Shown: piece by piece, positions 1 to 8,542 of the stretch | Layout: each line of letters begins with the position of its first letter | How positions within the stretch are numbered: position 1 is the stretch's first letter | Assembly: GCA_022508705.1 (NCBI GenBank) | Contig: JAFLUO010000006.1 | Location: 1-31,491 of the forward strand | Origin: Oscillospiraceae bacterium | Lineage (GTDB): Bacteria; Bacillota; Clostridia; Oscillospirales; Acutalibacteraceae | Reading direction: 5' to 3' | Length of the DNA: 31,491 nt | The notes under the pieces: generated by a model | What the model was told of the DNA's origin: nothing | The model's database searches: none | Seen by the model: only the letters and a program-made list of their open reading frames with translations | Position numbers and translations under genes: made by a program

Positions 1-708
1 GGACTTCTTGACCCTGAAATTGAGGTGCGTGCAACAGAGGGGCAAATTGACGATTTGATTTCTGAAATAAACCTCAGAACAGAAAAGCAAGAGCGTGTTC
101 TTGTAACAACGCTTACTAAAAAAATGGCTGAGAATTTGACTGACTATCTGTCACAGCACGGCATAAATGTTAAATACATGCATTACGATATTGATACCAT
201 TGAGCGTATGGAACTTATCCGTGATTTGCGTTTGGGTGAGTTTGATGTTTTGGTAGGCATTAACCTTCTTCGTGAAGGTCTTGATATTCCCGAAGTGTCG
301 CTTATAGCCATTCTTGATGCGGATAAAGAGGGCTTTTTACGGTCGGAAACCTCGCTTATTCAGATTATCGGCCGCGCGGCGCGTAATGAAAACGGCAAAG
401 TAATAATGTATGCCGACTCTGTTACTCCTTCAATGGAGAGGGCTATTTCCGAAACCTACCGACGCAGAGAAAAACAGATAGCGTTTAATGAGGAGAACGG
501 AATAGTTCCGAAAACTATTAAGAAAGATGTTCGGGATATTCTTGAAATATCTAAGAAAGATAAATCAGGCAAACGTATGTCGCGTGAAGAGAAGCAAAAG
601 CTCATAGCTGTTCTTACCGAAGAAATGAAGGCGGCTGCCAAGATTCTTGAATTTGAGCATGCGGCATATTTAAGAGATAAAATTGAAAAATTGAAATCAG
701 GGAAATAA
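1..708 (+). CDS. uvrB: UvrABC excinuclease subunit B, 3' part (5' end outside window)
   Basis: This is the C-terminal third of UvrB, the DNA-loading helicase-like subunit of nucleotide excision repair, which takes damaged DNA from UvrA and positions UvrC for incision. The reading frame is open from base 1 (GLLDPEIEVRATEGQIDDL), so the GTG at 25 is not a real start. The helicase C-terminal half is clear: LREGLDIPEVSLIAILDADK, then the QIIGRAARN motif VI. The last ~35 residues form the UVR domain (EFEHAAYLRDKI), which contacts UvrC. The gene ends 6 bases before uvrA, so the two are almost certainly co-transcribed. Nothing looks broken; the truncation is only the window edge. Confidence 0.97.
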   Translation, partial: GLLDPEIEVRATEGQIDDLISEINLRTEKQERVLVTTLTKKMAENLTDYLSQHGINVKYMHYDIDTIERMELIRDLRLGEFDVLVGINLLREGLDIPEVSLIAILDADKEGFLRSETSLIQIIGRAARNENGKVIMYADSVTPSMERAISETYRRREKQIAFNEENGIVPKTIKKDVRDILEISKKDKSGKRMSREEKQKLIAVLTEEMKAAAKILEFEHAAYLRDKIEKLKSGK

Positions 709-714
709 TAGAAA

Positions 715-3534
715 ATGTACAACGATAAAATTATAATTAAAGGCGCAAAAGAGAATAACCTTAAAAATATTGATATTGAAATACCAAGGGACAAGCTTGT
801 TGTTTTTACAGGTCTTTCAGGTTCGGGCAAGTCATCCCTTGCCTTTGACACAATCTACGCAGAGGGGCAAAGAAGATATATAGAATCCCTTTCTTCCTAT
901 GCGAGAATGTTTTTGGGACAAATGGACAAGCCAAATGTTGAGTCAATCGACGGTCTTTCGCCTGCAATTTCCATTGACCAGAAAACTACATCGAAGAATC
1001 CTCGCTCAACAGTGGGAACAGTAACGGAAATTTACGACTATTTGAGACTACTTTATGCTCGTATCGGTGTGCCGCACTGTCCCGTATGCGGAAGAGAAAT
1101 AAAACAGCAAACCGTTGATCAAATTGTTGACACTGTTTTTGAATATCCGAAAGGAACGAAAATTCAAGTTCTCGCACCCATTGTGCGTGCAAAAAAAGGA
1201 GAGCATGTCAAAGAGCTTGAGCACGCAAAAAAAGAGGGGTTTGTAAGAGCGAGAATTAACGGCGAACTTTATGACCTTTCAGATGAAATTAAGCTAAAAA
1301 AGCAAAATAAGCATAATATTGAAATAATTGTTGATAGGTTAGTTTTAAAAGAAGATATAAGATCCCGTCTTGCAGATTCAATTGAAACTGCCACAAAAGA
1401 ATCGGGAGGCAATGTGTTAATTGATATTGTGGGGGAGAAAGAGAATTTATATTCGCTCAATTATGCCTGTCCTGAGCACGGAATAAGCATTGATGAACTC
1501 TCCCCGAGAATGTTTTCGTTTAATAATCCTTTCGGTGCATGTGAAAAATGCGCAGGTCTCGGCGTTTTTCTTAAAGTCAGTCCTGACCTTATTATGCCGA
1601 ATAAAAATCTTTCAATTTCAAGCGGCGGAATATGTGCCAGTGGTTGGAGTAAGGCAGATTCAGGCACAATTGCCGAAATGTACTATAATGCACTCGGTAA
1701 AAAGTACGGATTTACTATTGACACTCCGCTTAAAGATATTTCCGATGAGGGAATTAACGCTTTGCTTTACGGAACAGAGGAAAAACTCGACATGAAGCGC
1801 CCCACACTCTACGGAACAGGTGTTTACAGCAATAGCTTTGAAGGTCTTGTAAACAATATGGAACGACGTTACAGGGAAGCAAAAAGCGATTGGGCACGTT
1901 GGGAAATTGAGCAGGTGATGACGACCTGCGAATGTCCTGCCTGCAAAGGCACAAGGCTTAAACCTGAAGTGCTTTCAGTAACGGTGGGCAAGAAGAATAT
2001 CAGCGAATTTTGCGATCTTTCTGTTACTAAAGCCATTGAATATATAGAAAATCTTAATCTTTCAAACAGAGATCAATTTATCGGCGAAACAATAATCAAA
2101 GAAATAATTTCAAGACTTAAATTCCTTCAAAGCGTAGGACTTGAATATTTAACCCTTTCCCGTTCTTCAGGCACTCTTTCAGGCGGTGAAAGCCAAAGAA
2201 TCCGCTTAGCCACTCAAATCGGTTCTTCCCTTATGGGCGTTCTTTATATTCTTGATGAACCGAGCATTGGTCTTCATCAAAGAGATAACGACAAGCTTTT
2301 GGGAACATTAAAGCATTTGAGAGATTTGGGAAACACTCTTATTGTTGTTGAACACGATGAAGATACTATGCGAGAGGCAGATTTCATTGTAGATATCGGC
2401 CCAGGTGCGGGAGTACACGGCGGTGAAGTTATTTGCGCAGGCACAGCTGAAGACATAATGAACTGTAAAGAGTCAATAACAGGGCAATATCTTTCGGGCG
2501 CAAAAACAATTTCCGTTCCAAAGGTAAGGCGAAAGGGGAATGGAAACTGCCTTAAAATTATAGGCGCTAAAGAGAACAATTTGAAAAATATTGATGTGAA
2601 TATCCCTCTTGGAACTTTCACTTGCGTTACAGGTGTTTCGGGCTCGGGTAAGTCCTCTTTAATCAATGAAATTCTTTATAAGAGTCTTGCAAACGAATTA
2701 AACGGCGCAAAAAAACCACTCGGCAAATTCAAGCAAATTTTGGGAACTGAATATACTGATAAAGTTATAAATATTGACCAGTCTCCTATAGGCAGAACGC
2801 CACGGTCTAATCCTGCAACATATACGGGTGTGTTTACTGATATAAGAAACCTCTTTGCTGCTACGCAGGATTCTAAAATAAGAGGTTATGCTGCAAGCCG
2901 TTATTCCTTTAATGTAAAAGGCGGTCGGTGTGAAGCCTGCCAGGGCGACGGCATTAAGAAAATTGAAATGCACTTTTTAGCGGATGTTTATGTACCTTGC
3001 GACGTCTGCAAAGGCGCAAGGTACAACCGTGAAACTCTTGAAGTTAAGTATAAAGGTAAAGACATATCCGAAGTGCTTGAAATGACCGTTGACGAAGCGT
3101 TGATTTTCTTCGATAATCAGCCGAGAATCCGTGATAAATTAAAAACAATTGCAGAAGTCGGTCTCGGTTATATTAAACTCGGTCAATCTGCAACAACCCT
3201 TTCAGGCGGTGAGGCCCAAAGAGTAAAACTGTCTACAGAGCTTTCAAAGCGGTCAACAGGAAAAACTGTTTATATTCTTGATGAGCCCACAACAGGTCTT
3301 CACACAGCGGACGTTCACAGACTGATTGATGTTTTACAACGGCTTGTTGATTCAGGCAACACGGTAATTGTTATTGAGCATAATCTTGACGTTATAAAAT
3401 CTGCCGACCACATTATTGATTTAGGACCTGAAGGAGGAGACCGTGGCGGAACAATCGTTACGCAAGGTACACCCGAAAAAGTTGCAAAGTGCAAAAAATC
3501 CTATACGGGAATATATCTAAAGAAGATGTTATAA
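715..3534 (+). CDS. uvrA: UvrABC excinuclease subunit A
   Basis: UvrA is the damage-scanning ATPase of nucleotide excision repair. The protein has 939 residues, the normal length. Two ABC ATPase modules are visible: Walker A GLSGSGKSS near residue 33 and GVSGSGKS at 640-647, signatures LSGGE at 488-492 and 829-833, and the Walker B strings YILDEPSIGLH and YILDEPTTGLH. The C-terminal zinc finger is canonical (Cys739, Cys742, Cys762, Cys765). In the first zinc site the four ligands read Cys252, His255, Cys276, Cys279, so one of the four cysteines found in E. coli is replaced by histidine within CPEHG. The gene follows uvrB by 6 bases and ends in a strong hairpin terminator that starts at its stop codon. 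Confidence 0.98.
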   Translation: MYNDKIIIKGAKENNLKNIDIEIPRDKLVVFTGLSGSGKSSLAFDTIYAEGQRRYIESLSSYARMFLGQMDKPNVESIDGLSPAISIDQKTTSKNPRSTVGTVTEIYDYLRLLYARIGVPHCPVCGREIKQQTVDQIVDTVFEYPKGTKIQVLAPIVRAKKGEHVKELEHAKKEGFVRARINGELYDLSDEIKLKKQNKHNIEIIVDRLVLKEDIRSRLADSIETATKESGGNVLIDIVGEKENLYSLNYACPEHGISIDELSPRMFSFNNPFGACEKCAGLGVFLKVSPDLIMPNKNLSISSGGICASGWSKADSGTIAEMYYNALGKKYGFTIDTPLKDISDEGINALLYGTEEKLDMKRPTLYGTGVYSNSFEGLVNNMERRYREAKSDWARWEIEQVMTTCECPACKGTRLKPEVLSVTVGKKNISEFCDLSVTKAIEYIENLNLSNRDQFIGETIIKEIISRLKFLQSVGLEYLTLSRSSGTLSGGESQRIRLATQIGSSLMGVLYILDEPSIGLHQRDNDKLLGTLKHLRDLGNTLIVVEHDEDTMREADFIVDIGPGAGVHGGEVICAGTAEDIMNCKESITGQYLSGAKTISVPKVRRKGNGNCLKIIGAKENNLKNIDVNIPLGTFTCVTGVSGSGKSSLINEILYKSLANELNGAKKPLGKFKQILGTEYTDKVINIDQSPIGRTPRSNPATYTGVFTDIRNLFAATQDSKIRGYAASRYSFNVKGGRCEACQGDGIKKIEMHFLADVYVPCDVCKGARYNRETLEVKYKGKDISEVLEMTVDEALIFFDNQPRIRDKLKTIAEVGLGYIKLGQSATTLSGGEAQRVKLSTELSKRSTGKTVYILDEPTTGLHTADVHRLIDVLQRLVDSGNTVIVIEHNLDVIKSADHIIDLGPEGGDRGGTIVTQGTPEKVAKCKKSYTGIYLKKML

Positions 3535-3568
3535 AAAAGCTGTCCCAGAAATGCTGGGACAGCTTTTT
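3534..3568. terminator. Bidirectional Rho-independent terminator between uvrA and the YfhO-family gene
   Basis: A perfect 10-bp stem (GCTGTCCCAG at 3539-3548, CTGGGACAGC at 3554-3563) with a 5-base loop is flanked by A5 on the left and T5 on the right. It therefore works for uvrA on the plus strand and for the convergent gene on the minus strand. The left A-run begins in the uvrA stop codon. Confidence 0.93.
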
Positions 3569-3585
3569 ACTATAAATGCTAATGG

Positions 3586-6390
3586 TTATTCTGTTGTAAA
3601 ATCATCATGATCTGTGTCTGGCATAGCATCTTTTATATTATTGTCATCATCGCTATTCGTTGATGTTTCAATAATGATTTCTTCATCCTGCAAAATTGGC
3701 GGTTTATCTGCCTGTTGCCAAATATTTTCTTTACATTTTTTAAAGAACAGTAACTTTTTAGATTTAAAAATATATAGCAAAAGCAAAATAATCGTGAATA
3801 CAGCAGAGAAAGTAACCCATTGTGTATAATAAGGAATTTCAAATTTGAAAACAATTTCGTGAGTACCTGCAGAAGTTTTTATTCCTAAAAGAGCATCTGA
3901 AATCGCTATAATACAGTCTTTTGAAACCTTTTTACCGTCAATATATACATTCCAACCCTTGTCATAGGGAATTGATGTGAACAGAATCTCATTGTCTTGT
4001 GCGGTATATTTACCTTTAATATAGGTTTCGTCGAACTGTTCGTATTCAATCTGACCGTTCGCAAGCTCTTCAAACCCTGCATTGAATTTTTCTTTGTCTA
4101 TTGTGAAAGCGCAAAATTCAAGCTGAGCAAAAGAAACGTCATCCTTCAGGAGAATTTCAACAGAAATTTCATCTCCGATTTCGTGTTTACCCACATCAAG
4201 AATATATCCGTCTGAAACAGTCATAGTATTTTGAATTACAGGGGAATAAACAACAACATTTTCAACATTGCGTGAGTAAACGTAAATATAAACATTATCG
4301 TTTACGGGGGAGTCAATCAGCAAAGTTACGGACGCTGAACTTCCCGAATCAAGCTTTGTAAGAGTGAACGACTCGCTTTCTTTTTCAAAATCAGTAACCG
4401 TCATTATGTTACTGTAATGAATTTCATAATCATAAATACGGTTAAATATTCCGTCAATTCCCGTTGCTGCCTTGAACAGTTGTTCCTGTGCCTCAACGGG
4501 ATTTTTGGCATCGGCCGCATTAAAGCTTTCAATATCGGCAGAAACCGGGAAGGCAACATTTAAAAAGTAGTTGTTTTGATATGCAGTAAACATATCGTTT
4601 TCACTGATTTTTGTATAGTAATCATTTTCGCCTATATATGAGTTTTTATCATATACATATTTAAGCGAGAAAAACGAATTGTAAATCGGAGTTTGCGGAT
4701 TATAAGTGTAGCTGTTTATCTTATTACCGTAAAGACCGAGATACTTTTGCAAATTCGCAGTTTTCTCATAAGCCATTGAAGAAAAGACGGAAATGCCGTT
4801 GTAATCAAACCATGACGGATCCATTCTTGCTCTTGATTTCGTAGTTTCTTCGCGGAAGAATAAATCAGTATTTTCCGAATGAACCGTATTTTGAATACTT
4901 TTAAAATCATCATAATCAATGGTAAAAGAAGATTTAGTTTGATTTGCTACATAATGCTCAGTGCTTGCAGATACCGCTTCGGCAGTTACGGAGCAGGCTA
5001 CCATCACAGACAGTGCAAATGCCTGATTTTTCTTGCTTTGCATTAAGCCTAAAATAATAGTGAACAGTAAAACAAATGCAATAGTCAAATAAATTGAAGT
5101 GTCATTTACGTTATTTGAAGTTATTTCCTGCACTAAGATTATAAAAGCGATTAAACCGATTCCTGAAGCAATAATTGTTTTTCTATCCGTAAATTCAATA
5201 TTTTTAATGGCTCTAAATGCAAGTGCAACAAGGATAAATGAATACATAAACGACTGTCTGTACGGCAAGTCATTTGGAAAATGGAATCCGTGCCAAATAA
5301 AATTAAGATAGTTTATGTTAAAACTAAAAAACATAAATACCAAAAGAATGGTTGACGCAATTTTTTCTTTTGATGATATTTTTTTAGAAAAAATATAAAT
5401 CGGAATCAAAAGAACAGTAAGAATTCCGCAATAAATATTCGGCAAAACCACGTCGCCGCTGCTACGGATTGTGGGTTCAAGGCTTGCAATATGATTTGCA
5501 AGAAAATCAAAGATAGTAAAATAAAACTTTAATTCAGTGGGAAAAGAGCCTTTCGTTGCCGAAGATGAGCTTAAAATATAAACTAAAGGAAATAGCATAA
5601 ACACAAGAATCAGAGCCGCACACATAGAGGCAAACACAAATTTCACGCCACTGTTTAATATAAAGAGATTTTTAATTTTTTCATAGCGAGTGTTGCTTTG
5701 AAGATTTTTTCTCTTAATTTTTATTTCGTCGAATTTGCAAACGTAATAGTAAAAGAAATACACACAAGAGAAAATGCAGACCATATAGCCTATATAATAA
5801 TTGGAGAAAATACAGTAGATAAGAGAAAGAAGGTATGTTCCGCATTTGCCATTGTCAATAATTCGCTCAATTCCAAGTACAACAAAGGGAAGAACGTACA
5901 TAGCGTCTATCCACATTACATTCCAATAATATGCAATGAAGAAACCCGAAAAGGCATATAAAATACCAAATGCACAAATAAGGGAAGAATTTACTTTCTG
6001 GGATTTTTTTAGATAATTTGCCATTGACATAGAAGAAAGCACAGATTTAATTGCAATAAGTGCCGCTACGGCTTCAAAAGTATTTTTGTGACCGAATAAA
6101 AGGACTATAAGTGAAAGGGGGCTTGAAAGATAGTTATAAAAATTTCCTAAGAAGGGCATGCCAAGCCCTGTGTTCCACGAATATATTAAGTTTTTTCCAC
6201 CCACAAGTCTGTCATAAAGCTCAGAAAAAAGAGGACCGTATTGATGATACAAATCCATTCGGTAAATTGTTCTGTCGCCGAAGGGAATAATGTCAAAACA
6301 AAAATAGACAAGCAAAATCACAAATACAGCAATTCCGCCTGTAATAAATGTATACATATTATTTTTGCAGAACTTTTTTAATCGATTCAA
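3586..6390 (-). CDS. YfhO-family polytopic membrane protein (putative GT-C-like glycosyl transfer)
   Basis: This is a 934-residue membrane protein of the YfhO family. Family knowledge: Bacillus YfhO is implicated in glycosylation of lipoteichoic acid or other surface glycans; the exact donor and acceptor here cannot be read. The N-terminus has a membrane helix (about 13-31), then the family motif region DLYHQYGPLFSELYD and SWNTGLGMPFLGNFYNYLSS, followed by roughly a dozen hydrophobic segments to about residue 465. A large extracytoplasmic part follows (about 470-850), then a last helix near 855-875 and a very acidic cytoplasmic tail. The start is TTG at 6390: an in-frame TGA lies eight codons upstream, no better start exists, and GGGGCG sits just upstream as a weak Shine-Dalgarno. 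It is monocistronic and convergent with uvrA. Confidence 0.88.
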   Translation of the reverse strand: MNRLKKFCKNNMYTFITGGIAVFVILLVYFCFDIIPFGDRTIYRMDLYHQYGPLFSELYDRLVGGKNLIYSWNTGLGMPFLGNFYNYLSSPLSLIVLLFGHKNTFEAVAALIAIKSVLSSMSMANYLKKSQKVNSSLICAFGILYAFSGFFIAYYWNVMWIDAMYVLPFVVLGIERIIDNGKCGTYLLSLIYCIFSNYYIGYMVCIFSCVYFFYYYVCKFDEIKIKRKNLQSNTRYEKIKNLFILNSGVKFVFASMCAALILVFMLFPLVYILSSSSATKGSFPTELKFYFTIFDFLANHIASLEPTIRSSGDVVLPNIYCGILTVLLIPIYIFSKKISSKEKIASTILLVFMFFSFNINYLNFIWHGFHFPNDLPYRQSFMYSFILVALAFRAIKNIEFTDRKTIIASGIGLIAFIILVQEITSNNVNDTSIYLTIAFVLLFTIILGLMQSKKNQAFALSVMVACSVTAEAVSASTEHYVANQTKSSFTIDYDDFKSIQNTVHSENTDLFFREETTKSRARMDPSWFDYNGISVFSSMAYEKTANLQKYLGLYGNKINSYTYNPQTPIYNSFFSLKYVYDKNSYIGENDYYTKISENDMFTAYQNNYFLNVAFPVSADIESFNAADAKNPVEAQEQLFKAATGIDGIFNRIYDYEIHYSNIMTVTDFEKESESFTLTKLDSGSSASVTLLIDSPVNDNVYIYVYSRNVENVVVYSPVIQNTMTVSDGYILDVGKHEIGDEISVEILLKDDVSFAQLEFCAFTIDKEKFNAGFEELANGQIEYEQFDETYIKGKYTAQDNEILFTSIPYDKGWNVYIDGKKVSKDCIIAISDALLGIKTSAGTHEIVFKFEIPYYTQWVTFSAVFTIILLLLYIFKSKKLLFFKKCKENIWQQADKPPILQDEEIIIETSTNSDDDNNIKDAMPDTDHDDFTTE

Positions 6391-6451
6391 AATATTCGCC
6401 CCAATTCATTTATCTATATTTTAACTGAGAATTTTATAAATAACTGCGATT

Positions 6452-6480
6452 ATTTTATCATAAAAGAGCAGTCTTTTCAA
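6452..6480 (-). promoter_or_regulatory. Sigma-A promoter of the YfhO-family gene
   Basis: On the minus strand the sequence reads TTGAAA (6480-6475), a 17-base spacer ending in TGA, then TAAAAT (6457-6452). The TGn before the -10 gives an extended -10 element. Transcription would start near 6445, leaving a leader of about 55 bases before the TTG start. Confidence 0.75.
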
Positions 6481-6535
6481 GAAAAATGTACTAAATACGG
6501 ACAAGGATTCATATTCTTTGACAGAGGTGAAAATA

Positions 6536-7528
6536 ATGGAGTTTAAAAATCCCGTCCCCAAAGAAATATTAGACTGCGTTTCTCCGAGAATAAGACAGTC
6601 ACTTGAGAATTTACAAAATACAGAGGTTTTTGAAATAAGACTTAGAATAAAATCTCCGGTAGTGATAGTAACAAAGCAGGGAAGTGCATTTATAACAAAA
6701 AACGGAAGACTTACTCAGATACTTTCCGACCAATGCCTGATTACCGCTGAATATGAAATAACCGATACGCTCAATAAGTGTTGCGGCTACTCGCTGCATT
6801 CTTATACAAAGGAATTTATGAACGGATTTGTAACTTTGCCGTGCGGAGCCAGAGTGGGTGTTTGCGGTACAGCGGTTTATGAAAATGAAAGCTTAAAATC
6901 AGTTAAGGATATATCCTGCCTTAACATTCGAATACCGAGAATTGTAAAAGGTTCATCGGACAGTTTGATTAAATCAGTTTTTTCTAACGAAATAAATAAT
7001 TTAATGATAATAGGCCCGCCGTCATCGGGAAAGACCACAATTATTAAAGACTTAGCATATCAAATTTCAGACGGCAGACTTGGAAAATATTACAAAGTAT
7101 GTGTGATTGACGAACGCTTTGAAATTTCAGGTGACGCATCTGCTCTTGGACCTAATACGGATATAATCAAAGGATTCCCTAAAGCTAAAGCCATATCAAT
7201 GGCGATAAGAACCATGTCACCCGACGTAATCATATGCGACGAGGTTGCCTTAGACGGTGAGACAGAAGAAATAATTTATGGGGTTAACTGCGGAGTAAAA
7301 TTTATGATTACCGCACATGCAAATGAAGATGATTTTTACAGAAGAGCAGACTTGATAAATCTTTGCAAAAAAGGCAGATTTACGAAAATCGCTTTTCTTT
7401 TGGGTGCAAATTCCCCGGGAAAAGTCAAAAAGGTTGTAGATCTTGATGAACTTACTGAAAACAGCAGGGATACTTTTAATGACAGTATCAGCAATTTTGG
7501 TGAATATAAGCTATATAAAGCAAATTAA
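6536..7528 (+). CDS. spoIIIAA: Stage III sporulation protein AA (ATPase)
   Basis: SpoIIIAA is the predicted secretion-type ATPase of the SpoIIIA-SpoIIQ complex, which connects mother cell and forespore after engulfment and resembles type II/III/IV secretion ATPases. The product has 330 residues, close to the usual ~310-330. Walker A reads GPPSSGKT at 160-167, followed by VCVIDERFEI and MSPDVIICDE, the expected Walker-B-like and Asp-box regions, and a TAHAN segment. The start is ATG 6536 because an AGAGGTGA ribosome binding site lies six bases upstream; a TTG at 6518 lies upstream of that site and is rejected. It is the first of eight spoIIIA genes. Sigma-E control is expected from family knowledge, but I could not assign a convincing sigma-E promoter. 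Confidence 0.96.
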   Translation: MEFKNPVPKEILDCVSPRIRQSLENLQNTEVFEIRLRIKSPVVIVTKQGSAFITKNGRLTQILSDQCLITAEYEITDTLNKCCGYSLHSYTKEFMNGFVTLPCGARVGVCGTAVYENESLKSVKDISCLNIRIPRIVKGSSDSLIKSVFSNEINNLMIIGPPSSGKTTIIKDLAYQISDGRLGKYYKVCVIDERFEISGDASALGPNTDIIKGFPKAKAISMAIRTMSPDVIICDEVALDGETEEIIYGVNCGVKFMITAHANEDDFYRRADLINLCKKGRFTKIAFLLGANSPGKVKKVVDLDELTENSRDTFNDSISNFGEYKLYKAN

Positions 7529-7952
7529 AAACAGAACAGAGGCACTTCGTCAGGTTTTTTTAATGATTGACTATATTGAAATCAGCATTAAATATCAAAG
7601 CTTAGATTTAAAAGAAATTTTTCAGAATATTTGTAATTCCAATAAATTTCCGCTTCTGTTATTTATTAAAGATTTTAAAAGACAGGATTTTGCTGTTGAT
7701 TTTGCCAATTACAACTTTCACACGTTTAAAAATCTTAATCTTTTTTCAACCTATTCCTGTAATTTACTAAACGGATATTTTTCCATGCTCGGAAAATCGG
7801 ATGTAGACGGTCAAATTTTAAACTGTGAAACGTATAAAGAATTTTTTAAACAGGAAATTGAAAAGTCAAGTGAGTCAGAGGAAAGAAAAATTAAAACAGG
7901 TTCATGTCTTTTATTTGGAATTGTGTTTTTGTTGTTGATCATATTGTTGTGA
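7446..7952 (+). CDS. spoIIIAB: Stage III sporulation protein AB
   Basis: SpoIIIAB resembles type II secretion GspF-type platform proteins and is needed for sigma-G activity in the forespore. The predicted product has 168 residues, matching the family length. It has an N-terminal hydrophobic segment (MNLLKTAGILLMTVSAILV), a long amphipathic helical body and a C-terminal helix (LLFGIVFLLLIILL). ATG 7446 is chosen because the residues from there align with the start of Bacillus SpoIIIAB. This makes the gene overlap spoIIIAA by 83 bases. An alternative ATG at 7479 has a better spaced AGGGA but would remove half of the first membrane helix. Confidence 0.88.
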   Translation: MNLLKTAGILLMTVSAILVNISYIKQIKNRTEALRQVFLMIDYIEISIKYQSLDLKEIFQNICNSNKFPLLLFIKDFKRQDFAVDFANYNFHTFKNLNLFSTYSCNLLNGYFSMLGKSDVDGQILNCETYKEFFKQEIEKSSESEERKIKTGSCLLFGIVFLLLIILL

Positions 7953-7961
7953 GGAAAAATT

Positions 7962-8156
7962 ATGGATATTTCATTTTTATTTAAAATTGCGGCCATCGGA
8001 CTCATTGTTGCCGTCTTGAACCAAATGCTCTCAAAGGCCGGTCGTGAGGAATATGCCACTTTAACAGTGCTGACGGGAATAGTCGTAATAATTGCAATGC
8101 TTATTCCTCAGGTAAGCTCTCTGTTCTCAGATATAAAATACATATTTAACTTATGA
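7962..8156 (+). CDS. spoIIIAC: Stage III sporulation protein AC
   Basis: A small 64-residue integral membrane protein of the SpoIIIA complex with two hydrophobic segments, about residues 6-22 (FLFKIAAIGLIVAVLNQML) and 34-52 (TVLTGIVVIIAMLIP). The motif Q-M-L-x-x-A-G-R-x-E-Y between them is typical of the family. A GTGAGGA ribosome binding site overlaps the end of spoIIIAB, and the stop codon overlaps the next start in ATGA. Confidence 0.96.
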   Translation: MDISFLFKIAAIGLIVAVLNQMLSKAGREEYATLTVLTGIVVIIAMLIPQVSSLFSDIKYIFNL

Positions 8157-8542
8157 CTGTAATTATAAAAATAACGGCTGTCACTTTAATTTTTATTTGC
8201 TGCGCTGTATTTATTCGGCAGTACAGACCCGAATACACATTGCTTTTGCGATTTTCAGCGATTATTATTATCGTTTTTTTGCTACTTGACGAAGCTCAAG
8301 TTCTTCTTAAAGAATTCGATTATATTTTTTCTCAATTCAATATTTCGGTAGAGCATTTAACCTTACTTTTAAAAGTCGGTTTTGTAGCACTGCTTTCCGA
8401 TTTCATAATAGATACGTTAAAAGATTCGGGAGATAATTCACTTGCAGGTATTGTTGCCGTAGCATCGCGAATAGTGATTATTTCTTTTTCACTTCCCGTT
8501 TTAAAAGGAATTATTATAATTTGCAGAGATTTAATAAAATGA
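8153..8542 (+). CDS. spoIIIAD: Stage III sporulation protein AD
   Basis: A 129-residue membrane protein of the mother-cell channel complex, normal length for SpoIIIAD, which is distantly related to SpoIIIAC. Hydrophobic segments are near residues 3-20, 30-46, 66-86 and 98-120. It starts at the ATG that overlaps the spoIIIAC stop codon (ATGA) and ends in an ATGA overlap with spoIIIAE, so translation is probably coupled through AC-AD-AE. Confidence 0.95.
   Translation: MTVIIKITAVTLIFICCAVFIRQYRPEYTLLLRFSAIIIIVFLLLDEAQVLLKEFDYIFSQFNISVEHLTLLLKVGFVALLSDFIIDTLKDSGDNSLAGIVAVASRIVIISFSLPVLKGIIIICRDLIK

Noticed and set aside
456..851. 131-codon minus-strand open frame over the uvrB-uvrA junction
   Set aside because: It is a shadow of two clear coding genes in other frames and has no start signal.
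6391..6535. Sigma-E promoter for spoIIIAA
   Set aside because: Expected from biology, but the only CATA-like -10 strings (near 6458 and 6509) lack a matching -35 at the right distance, and one overlaps the yfhO promoter. Not called.
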